Positions 53,401 through 60,600 of a stretch of DNA of 64,000 bases are shown piece by piece. Origin of the DNA: Planctomycetota bacterium (lineage in GTDB: Bacteria > Planctomycetota > Brocadiia > Brocadiales > Brocadiaceae); NCBI GenBank assembly GCA_016188675.1, contig JACPHJ010000076.1, forward strand, positions 1-64,000, written 5' to 3'. The notes beneath the pieces were generated by a model. It worked only from the letters and a program-made list of their open reading frames with translations. It searched no databases and was not told the origin of the DNA. Each line of letters opens with the position of its first letter. Positions within the stretch are counted from its first letter, which is position 1. The position numbers and the translations under genes are program-made.

Positions 53401-53926
53401 CAGGGTGAGACTTATTGAGAATAAGAAGCAGGCATCGATAACGGATGCACTAACGGGGATATACAACAGGCGGTTCTTTGATGAGATGCTGGGAAAACAG
53501 ATTGCCTTAGCTAAAAGAGGTAATGAACCATTAGGTCTTCTCATTGCAGACCTGGACCATTTCAAGAAAGTTAATGATACTTATGGACATCTAACAGGCG
53601 ACACTATTCTGCAAAAAATAGCTGAAACGTTAAGAACGGATACAAGATCATCTGATATTCTTGCCAGGTACGGCGGTGAGGAGTTTGTCATTATCATGCC
53701 ATCAACTGGTTTAACCAGCGCACTTGAAAAGGCTGATAGGATTCGCCGTCATATTGAAACGCTTGATTTTAGTATAGTAGCTGGACAATCTTTAAAAATG
53801 ACATTAAGCATTGGAGTTGCCTCTTTCCCGGATTATGGTATGGAGGCTGTTACACTGATAGGCGCAGCAGATAGTGCTCTTTATAAAGCAAAAGGAGGCG
53901 GTAGAAATAAGGTTGAAGTTCCATAG
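50426..53926 (+). CDS. Cache-HAMP-PAS-GAF-PAS-GAF-GGDEF diguanylate cyclase
   Basis: An 1166-aa membrane sensor enzyme making c-di-GMP. TM1 about 13-33, Cache about 40-295, TM2 about 298-322, HAMP about 322-375 (ARPINDLKYAAKRFGQGDLEYTV), PAS1 about 385-500, GAF1 about 510-665, PAS2 about 675-790, coiled coil about 790-860, GAF2 about 860-1000, GGDEF about 1005-1166. The active-site GGEEF is at 1083-1087 and RSSD at 1074-1077, exactly five residues ahead, is an intact inhibitory I-site. The two PAS domains are near-duplicates (both contain EYVNPxFT, GKNPRILKSG and KKKNG.xYWE). GAF2 contains CECIWC, a possible metal or redox site. Preceded by the (ATACC)8 repeat. Confidence 0.95.
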   Translation: MKEKITRFSIKTKLVIFSLCISLIPITSVTTIYYFNAVNELKRNKFDELRAVGKSKKLHIMSFVQAKRDRAVDFSSDGFIRESVKKINEYKSPPDVVNTLNRHLLENKKPLDPHITSIEVANKNGIVIASTHEALMGSVVANYEGFKQSINGGYGNAFVDPPGYCDTANANVLPVYSPIISIAGKETIGVIIICFEMSAFRKITTDRTGLGESGEIYLVNSEKVMITESRFIDDAAFKLTVNTLPVRKILEENKEMADIYKDYRGVSVFGVSAYIPEYGWIVLAEMDKAEAFASLRILGATALLVGGISGVLVITLGIIFSVSMARPINDLKYAAKRFGQGDLEYTVNIRRRDELGDLANSFNDMVKKLAHEITTHKQTKEKLHEFVYTVENGPSVIIITDTKGDIEYVNPMFTQCTGYAAEEVVGKNPRILKSGRMSPKEYKQMWEKITSGGIWRGELYNKKKNGKLYWESASISSVKNTNNEIIHFIKIAEDITECKQIKRRLDTQYAVTCVLTESNKISETTGKILRSICECLGWDIGGIWVYDVQAHVLKCADIWHTPIRDFPEFKVISMQIELPPGVGLPGRVWTSAKPTWIGDVVADPNFPRAAIARKEGLHGAFGFPIMSGSKVLGVIEFFSHEIQQPDEDLLDMMGAIGKQFGLFLIRKQTEEQLRKLSQAVEQSSSVVMITDTKGNIEYVNPRFTKLTGYFANEVIGKNPRILKSGETAPEIYRQLWETITSGKEWSGEFHNKKKNGDIYWEYASISPIRNTEGVITHFLAVKEDFTTHKQMEETLKNLNETLEQRVVERTEELEKANVTLREEITERKRIEEERNRNIANLRRLIEFSDFMTNELQEDMLIKHMVYALKGYFSPDIIAVLKLDNENRMIDLSFIEPPVAVDKLVKKEVILDPSLCRVIRTGQNVFVRDAGKELGCECIWCDTKEYGHACLPLIVGGNVIGVVVMIKKDTGIWDDETYRLLSAYVGIASSAIYRVRLIENKKQASITDALTGIYNRRFFDEMLGKQIALAKRGNEPLGLLIADLDHFKKVNDTYGHLTGDTILQKIAETLRTDTRSSDILARYGGEEFVIIMPSTGLTSALEKADRIRRHIETLDFSIVAGQSLKMTLSIGVASFPDYGMEAVTLIGAADSALYKAKGGGRNKVEVP

Positions 53927-54037
53927 ACAGCAGATACTCTATTTGCAAATTATTGTATAATATAAGTATTTTATAAAAGATATTTTTTACGAATAAGAGA
54001 GATAAATCACACAAACCACAAAACCATAAAGATAACA

Positions 54038-54152
54038 GGAAGCTGGAAACAAGAAGCTGGAGGCAAGAAGTTAGAAGTAGGTGAAGATGGGTTCACTTCG
54101 TTTAACCCATCCTTAACTTCTTGCCTCTTGCTTCTAACTTCTTGCTTCTTAC
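54038..54152. repeat. Inverted repeat rich in GAAGCAAGAAGTTAGAAG
   Basis: AAGAAGCTGGAGGCAAGAAG followed by TTAGAAG on the left is mirrored by CTTCTAACTTCTTGCTTCTT on the right around GGGTTCACTTCGTTTAACCC. It fills most of the space between the cyclase and mqnC. The same GAAGCAAGA type sequence occurs inside the giant gene at 58174-58312. Confidence 0.8.
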
Positions 54153-54154
54153 CT

Positions 54155-55240
54155 CTAACCCCATCCCACCCGGTAATACAAATCCCGCTGCTTCGCCTCG
54201 TATCCAAGGTCATTGATAAGCGATTCAATTTCCTCTTTGTCCATCTGGTAACTGACTCCCGCCGCACGGACAACATTTTCCTCGATCATCGTACTGCCCA
54301 TGTCGTTTGCGCCGAATTTTAAAGAGAGCTGCGCAATCTTTGCCCCCTGTGTGACCCATGACGCCTGAATGTTTGCAATATTATCCAGATACAGCCGGGA
54401 AATGGCTATAGTTTTTAAATAATCAAAGCTTCCGATTAATGCAGTATCCAATCTGGTGTTTTTTGGTTGAAATGTCCAGGCAATGAATGCGGTAAATCCG
54501 CTCGTTTCGTCCTGGAGTTTCCGTATTTTTTCAAGGTGTTCGATCCGCTCTTCCATGGTTTCGATATGACCAAACATCATGGTGGCAGTGGTTCGCATGC
54601 CAAGCTTATGGGCTTCCCGCATTACTTCAAGCCATTCCTGTGCAGTGCATTTATTCGGACTCAGGATGTTGCGGCATCGGTCCGAAAGAATTTCAGCCCC
54701 GCCGCCGGGAATCGAGTCAAGCCCGGCCTCCCTGAGTCTTTGTATGACATTCCCAACAGGGATACCATTTAATTTTGAAAAGTGTACAATTTCTGGAGGC
54801 GAAAAGGCGTGGATATGGACATCGTATTTCATTTTGATGGACTGCAGCAGGTCTGCATAGAAATCCAATTTTAATGATGGATGCAGTCCGCCCTGCATGA
54901 GGATTTGTCTGCCGCCCAGGGCAATCGTTTCTTCAATTTTTTTGAATAAGGTATTTTTAGGGATGACATACCCGTCGCTGTGTTCAGCTTCTCTGTAAAA
55001 GGCACAAAACTTACAACCCGATGTACAGATATTCGTGTAATTGATATTTCTGTCAATGATATACGTCCTGTAATTTTCAGGATGTTTTCGCATGCATACT
55101 GCATCCGCAGCCATTCCCAGGCTGGTGAGTTCCTTTGAAGAGAACAGCTTTAAACATTCCTTCGAAGACAATCTCTTATTGCTTAAGGATTTTTCGAGGA
55201 CATCTTCAACCTCACTGGACAGAATGGGCATAGTAATCAC
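54155..55240 (-). CDS. mqnC: Dehypoxanthine futalosine cyclase, radical SAM (MqnC-like)
   Basis: A 361-aa radical SAM enzyme of the futalosine menaquinone pathway. The cluster cysteines are C72, C76 and C79 (NICTSGCKFCAFYR). ILMQGGLHPSLKLDFY, IHAFSPPEIVHFSKLNG, DSIPGGGAEILSDR and GFTAFIAWTFQPKNTRL are the pattern of MqnC rather than MqnE; the paralogue MqnE shares much of it, so some doubt remains. mqnA lies upstream on the same strand, about 330 nt away across a repeat. Menaquinone would be the membrane electron carrier. Confidence 0.88.
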   Translation of the reverse strand: MITMPILSSEVEDVLEKSLSNKRLSSKECLKLFSSKELTSLGMAADAVCMRKHPENYRTYIIDRNINYTNICTSGCKFCAFYREAEHSDGYVIPKNTLFKKIEETIALGGRQILMQGGLHPSLKLDFYADLLQSIKMKYDVHIHAFSPPEIVHFSKLNGIPVGNVIQRLREAGLDSIPGGGAEILSDRCRNILSPNKCTAQEWLEVMREAHKLGMRTTATMMFGHIETMEERIEHLEKIRKLQDETSGFTAFIAWTFQPKNTRLDTALIGSFDYLKTIAISRLYLDNIANIQASWVTQGAKIAQLSLKFGANDMGSTMIEENVVRAAGVSYQMDKEEIESLINDLGYEAKQRDLYYRVGWG

Positions 55241-55342
55241 TCAATAAAAATAATCGATATTTTTTAGTAAAGTATTGGGCGGGGGATAAACCACCCGCGC
55301 TACAGATTCTAATTTAATATATAGGATTTCAATCTTTTATAT

Positions 55343-55413
55343 AAACACACCCCTACCCCTCTCTAGAGGGGAATTGAAGAAGTCCCCTCTTGGGAGGGGA
55401 TTCAGGGGTGGGT
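55343..55413. repeat. CACACCCCTACCCC-family palindrome, copy 4
   Basis: AAACACACCCCTACCCCTCT on the left and GGGGATTCAGGGGTGGGT on the right, with TAGAGGGG and CCCCTCTTGGGAGGGG inside. A partial copy without the right arm lies at 55523-55567. The 55241-55574 gap between mqnA and mqnC holds only these. Confidence 0.88.
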
Positions 55414-55574
55414 GAAATATAGGGGCTGGTTTTAAATCCTAGCCTAATTTAATGTTTAGGAATTTCAGTCGGGTAGCGCAACTATCTCGGTTGCGCAAAA
55501 AGTCGCCGAAGTTACTCCATAAAGAATACCCCCTTATCACTCTCTAGAGGGGAATGACAACTCCCTTTTCTAAG

Positions 55575-56369
55575 TCAGCACTCATTGAAAACAATCTCCA
55601 CACCCTTTGGGGCAAGGCCTAAAGATACTGCATACTGATAAAATGCCAAAAGGCCCTTTATTTCGTCTTTACCAAACCCATATCGAATGGAGTTCGTAAG
55701 GTAGTTCAGGCATCTTTCCTGTGGCAGTTGAAGCCGATGCGATTCTGAAATTGCCAATGCCTTTACCGACCGAATACCGGCTTCTTTTGCACTTTTTAAC
55801 AGGTCGTTTATTCCTGATATATGACGATTTCCTTTAACGACCCAGAGGGCATAGACGAAGGGGAGTCCCGTGAATTCCAACCATGACTGACCCAAATCCA
55901 GCGTAATATATCCATTGTCATTTATTTTTAAGGCATTATCACCGATGATAAGAACGGCATCGGCATCAGTGCTCGTAATGTCGTATTGTTTGTTCCATTG
56001 GGTGTATTGAGGAAAAAGGTGATATTGTTCCCTGAGAATAATCTTTGTAAGCGCGCATGAGGTCAGAGAGCTTTTGTCTAATGCGGCAGAGCGGATATTT
56101 TGTATCGGTACCTTCGAAAAAATCTTTACGCTCTCAACGGTTCCAATCGAGGCGATTGAAATGTCAGGAATAATGGCGTAATTGCCGGTTCTAAAGTATT
56201 CAATGGAAGGAACAATTGCCACATCAATCTGATCGTTGTTCAGCATATTTGGCAAAAGAGAAGGCACTTCGAATACCAGCTCAATTTCATCCGGGTGTTG
56301 ATCCAATCCATAAATCAATGGTTTGGCGTTCATGTAAGGGACAGCGCCGATCCTGAGTTTTTTCGTCAT
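55575..56369 (-). CDS. mqnA: Chorismate dehydratase MqnA
   Basis: A 264-aa periplasmic-binding-protein-like fold enzyme that makes 3-enolpyruvylbenzoate from chorismate, the first step of the futalosine route. RIGAVPYMNAKPLIYGL at the start, DVAIVPSIEYFRTGNYAIIPDISIAS, and LIIGDNALKI followed by LDLGQSWLEFTGLPFVYALW are diagnostic. No signal peptide. It shares a 180-nt divergent region with the FmdE-domain gene; that region contains another copy of the GTCATGCTGAGTGAAACG type repeat. Confidence 0.93.
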   Translation of the reverse strand: MTKKLRIGAVPYMNAKPLIYGLDQHPDEIELVFEVPSLLPNMLNNDQIDVAIVPSIEYFRTGNYAIIPDISIASIGTVESVKIFSKVPIQNIRSAALDKSSLTSCALTKIILREQYHLFPQYTQWNKQYDITSTDADAVLIIGDNALKINDNGYITLDLGQSWLEFTGLPFVYALWVVKGNRHISGINDLLKSAKEAGIRSVKALAISESHRLQLPQERCLNYLTNSIRYGFGKDEIKGLLAFYQYAVSLGLAPKGVEIVFNEC

Positions 56370-56580
56370 AATAATCTTGCCTAAATAAGTTTGCTGGTAT
56401 ACACTATCTCAAAAGAAGATTCTTCGGCTTCGTCTCAGAATGACAGAAGGCAAAGGAATGATAACGCTTGTCATGCTGAGTGAAACGAAGCATCTAAGTC
56501 ATCATATTTTAAGTGAGTTTTATTGATTCTGCAATAATAAAGAATTATTTGAATTGTTCCATATCGAAAGGAGTAGAAGG

Positions 56581-57333
56581 ATGAAAAATGTATTTCAGAA
56601 AATTTGTACTTTAAAAGGGCTATTTTTATACACACTCGGCATACTGGTGGCATATGGTGTAGTAGGACAGGTACATGCCTACGCGGAAGGTCAGACAAAA
56701 TACAGTAAAGAATTTTTTGATAGTGCAGAAACGATAAAAATCAAGGATCCGTTGGCTGTTGTGCTTGGTGCGATGGACAAGGGGGAGGTATTTACCTTTA
56801 CGTATGCCGATGCTGTAAAATTTGCCGGACATTCATGTCCTGCAGTTGCCGGCGCCTATAAATCTACTCAACTGGCATTAAAGGCATTATATGGTGAAGA
56901 AGTTCCTGTCAGGGGGAATATAAAGGTCACGTTTAAAGGGGGTGTGGATTATAAGGTAAATGGCCCGATATCCCAGGTGGTGACATTAATAACGGGCGCT
57001 TCGGCTGAGAGTGGATTTAAGGGTCTTGGCCCTGCTGGGAAGTACGGAAGATATAATCTGATGGCCTTCAACAAAGATATCTCACCCGATCCCAAGGCAA
57101 TCTGCTCTATGATATTTCAAAGGGCGGATAGTGGGAAAAAGATAGAAGTAACGTATAGTGTTGAGCCAGTATCGGTGAGCGAACGTATGGATAAACTGAT
57201 GCCTTTGGTAATTTCTGGTAAGGCATCTGAGGATGAATCGAAGGAATTTGGCAATCTGTGGCAGGAACGAGTAAAAACTATTCTCTTAAGCCCGCCTGAA
57301 GGCGCGTTTGTGGTGAAAGAGGTGAAGGAATAA
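56581..57333 (+). CDS. Exported FmdE-domain protein
   Basis: About 250 aa from the ATG at 56581, which follows AAAGGAGTAGAAGG; an upstream frame to 56554 is less likely. Residues about 1-35 form a signal peptide (KNVFQK, hydrophobic LFLYTLGILVAYGVV, then HAYA). FKFAGHSCPAVAGAYKS-type text (KFAGHSCPAVAGAYKSTQLA, residues about 79-98) is the FmdE (formylmethanofuran dehydrogenase subunit E) signature, with the His and Cys that may bind metal. The C-terminal zinc ribbon of classical FmdE is absent. Related exported FmdE proteins occur in anaerobes with unknown role. A second copy of its last 39 codons lies at 62906-63022. Confidence 0.85.
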   Translation: MKNVFQKICTLKGLFLYTLGILVAYGVVGQVHAYAEGQTKYSKEFFDSAETIKIKDPLAVVLGAMDKGEVFTFTYADAVKFAGHSCPAVAGAYKSTQLALKALYGEEVPVRGNIKVTFKGGVDYKVNGPISQVVTLITGASAESGFKGLGPAGKYGRYNLMAFNKDISPDPKAICSMIFQRADSGKKIEVTYSVEPVSVSERMDKLMPLVISGKASEDESKEFGNLWQERVKTILLSPPEGAFVVKEVKE

Positions 57334-57366
57334 CCTGATGCATAGGAAGTTCCATCTTTTATTAAT

Positions 57367-57545
57367 AAACACACCCCTACCCCTCTCGAGAGGGGAATTG
57401 TGGCGACACCCTCCTGAGAGGGGAATTGTGGAGTCTACTCCCGGCAAGGGAATTATGGACTCCCCTCCGAGAGGGAAGTTGTGGAGTCTCCTCTCGGAAA
57501 TGGTATGTATGGAGTCCCCTCCTTGGAGGGGATTAAGGGGTGGGT
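57367..57545. repeat. CACACCCCTACCCC-family palindrome, copy 5, expanded
   Basis: The outer arms are the same as in other copies (ACACACCCCTACCCCTCT and GGGGATTAAGGGGTGGGT). Between them lie about five irregular units of 28-38 nt of the form CCTCC-GAGAGG-GAA-TTGTGGAGTC, each with a short CTCTCGAGAG-like palindrome. The units drift in sequence and length. This is the longest copy and sits between the FmdE and giant-protein genes. Confidence 0.85.
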
Positions 57546-57679
57546 TTTCAACGAATAATTCAACGTGTAGGAATTTCAAACGACCATGTGGTGGCAATTC
57601 ATGAATTGCCACTACACTGAAAAAGTCGCAGCCAAAGGCATCCTGATTTGTGTGTATCCATTAAGAAAAGGAGAAAAAA

Positions 57680-60600
57680 ATGGGATGGAAGAAATGCCTT
57701 GGAATAGTGTTGATTTTACTCGTTAACGTTGCGCTTTTTGCCAACGCCATATTTGGCGCGTGGGATACAAACACCTCGCACAGGGCAGGCCATTATTCAT
57801 CCATAGGGGTGGGCGCGTCAGGCGCGACATCCCCGCAAAAGGCCCAGAATTGGGGCATTGAGGAACTCAGCAAGCCGATATTCACAATAAACGGGCACCC
57901 CGTACATACCGACAGCCATTATAAATCAAGGCAGGGTGGCAGGGACAAACCTTGCTTGTCCGCGTCTATGGCACAGCTTGCACAGGAAAACAGTGGCGGA
58001 GCAGGGGCATCCGGCGTACCACATGCCTCTGTTCAGGCATCTTACGGCAAGCTACCCCTCTATTTCATTAAAAACGACGGACAGATGGAAGAAGGCGTGA
58101 AATTCTATGAAAAGGGCAGTGGCCATGCCGTGTTCTTTACCGAAGAAGCTGTGTATCTGTTGCTTGCTGACAGGCGGCAAGAAGCAAGAATCGAGAAGCA
58201 AGAAGCAAGAGGCGAGAGACAAGAGGCAGGATGCAGGATGCAAGAAGTTAGAGGGCGAGAATCGGAGGGTCTGCCTGAAAAATCCTCAATCCGAAATCCG
58301 CAACCCGCAATGGTAACCCTCGTTCCCCTCGGCGCAAACAAACACCCTGAAATCGTTGCGGAGGGATTACAGGAAGGAAAGGTCAATTATTTTATCGGCA
58401 ATCAGCCGGAAAAATGGCGCACCAATATCCCCACTTACGGCGCCGTTGTTTACAAAGAAATATACAAAGGCATAGACATAAAATTCTACGGCAACAACCG
58501 CCAACTGGAATACGACATCATCGTAAAACCGGGCGCAGACCCCTCACAGGTCAGGTTTGCGTATGAGGGCGTAGAAGACCTGAGGATGAACGAGGATGGC
58601 GACCTGGAGATTATTTTAGCGGATGCGGGGGAGAAGGGGAGCTTCGGAGAAGGGGAGATGCGGAGAGTTCGTCTGGAAAATCCAGAACCTGTGGTGAGCG
58701 TTGTCGAACCGCCTGTGGTGAGCGGAGAAGAAGTAGGGTGGGCATTGCCCACCCATCCCGATGGGCTGGAACTTGCCGCCGAACAAAAGATCATCCAGAA
58801 ACGCCCGTATGTATATCAGGAAATAAACGGAAAACGCGTGGAGATAGAGGGGAGGTTCGTGATACAAGATGCGGATCCTCCTGCGGGTTCGGATTTACAA
58901 TCCTTATATAAGTTTGTACATGCACCTTATCCAAATCGTAAATCTGAAATCGTACATCGTAAATTCAGTTACGGCTTCCATGTTGCCCCCTACGATACAA
59001 CCCGCACCATAATCATTGATCCCACTCTCGTTTACTCCGTCTGCATCGGGGGAGGCAATAATGAGGAAAGCCGTGCAATTGCTGTGGATGGCTCCGGTTA
59101 TGTATATATAGGCGGCGAGTCATGGGGAGTCGGCATTCCCAAAGTGGGCACATCGGCAAGGGATTATAGCGGAAATGCCGATGGCTTTGTCACCAAGATC
59201 GGCACATCGGGAGCAACCCTCGTTTACTCCACATACCTTGGCGATGGTTCTGATGAGTCCGTCTACGGCATCGCCGTTGATGGTACAGGGTGTGCATACG
59301 TAACCGGAAATACCGGCTCTCCTAGTTTTCCCATTGTCGGGACAACGACGTCCTTCGGTACTGAAAGTGCTGCCTTTGTTACCAAGATTGGCACACAAGG
59401 CGCAAACATAGTTTATTCCACCTTTCTTACGGGAGATAATCGTGAGACTGGCTATGCAATTGCCGTGGATGGATCGGGCTGCGCGTATGCAACCGGATTT
59501 ACTAGCTCTACCAACTTTCCCGTTGTGGGGACATCGTCTAGTCGTATAGGAGCCCGTGATTGCTTTGTCACTAAGATAGGCACAGATTCTTCCTCGGTAA
59601 CGATCCTTTACTCCACCTATATTGGGGGAAATAATGATGATGAAGCCATGGGTATAGCCGTGGATAGTGCAGGCTCTGCGTATATAACCGGCTTTACATA
59701 CTCCAGTAATTATCCTGTAGCAGGGACAACGACTACCTTTGGAGGCGATCAAGATGTCTTTGTCACCAAGCTTGATAGAGGCGCTGGTATCGCTGTAGAT
59801 AGCACAGGCGCCGCGTATGTCACCGGCTACACCTCGTCCGGTAATTACCCCATAGTAGGAACAACGACGCCCTATGGGGGCAATCAAGATGTCTTTGTTA
59901 CCAAGCTAGACACAGGGACTCCCGTAACAATCGTTTACTCCACATACCTTGGGGGAACCACCACTGACAGCGGAGCTGGAATCGCCGTTGATGGCTCCGG
60001 CTCTGCGTATATCACCGGCTACACCTCATCCGGTAATTATCCCATAGTAGGAACAACAACGGCCTATGCAGGAGGCGAAGATACCTTTTTTACAAGGCTC
60101 GGGACAGGGACTCCCGTAACGATCCTTTACTCCACCTATGTGGGGGGAAGTAGTGTTGACAGAGGCGCAGGCATCGCCGTTGATGGCTCTGGCTCCGCGT
60201 ATATCACCGGGTATACCCAATCCAGCAACTTCCCCATAGTAGGGACAACGACGGCCTATCATGGAAATAAGGATGTCTTTGTCAGCAAGTTTATCTTTAC
60301 ACCGTCAGTGACAACAGGAACCGCGACGTCCATCACATCCACCTCCGCCACGCTCAACGGGACGGTGAGCGCACTGGGGCTCTCCACAACGGCGCTATTC
60401 CAGTACGGTACGATCAGCAACTCATACACCGGCACGTCCACCACCCAGTCAGCAAGCGGGACGAGCGACATGACGGTCAGCCTCGGCATCAGCAACCTCT
60501 CCCCCGGAACAACCTTCTATTACCGCATTGCGGCAAGTAACAGCTTAGGCACGTCCACCGGCAGCGAGGCGTCGTTTGCTACTATATGGGATGCACCTGT

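Noticed and set aside
54007-54276. 89-codon minus-strand frame at the mqnC end
   Set aside because: It is out of frame with mqnC and made of the inverted repeat at 54038-54152.
57367-57545. Row of similar units that resembles a small CRISPR array
   Set aside because: Unit lengths and sequences drift, there are no constant repeats with unique spacers, and the outer arms belong to a dispersed palindrome family.
59120-59887. 255-codon minus-strand frame with regular repeats
   Set aside because: It is the antisense shadow of the SBBP repeats; its repeats follow from the coding strand.
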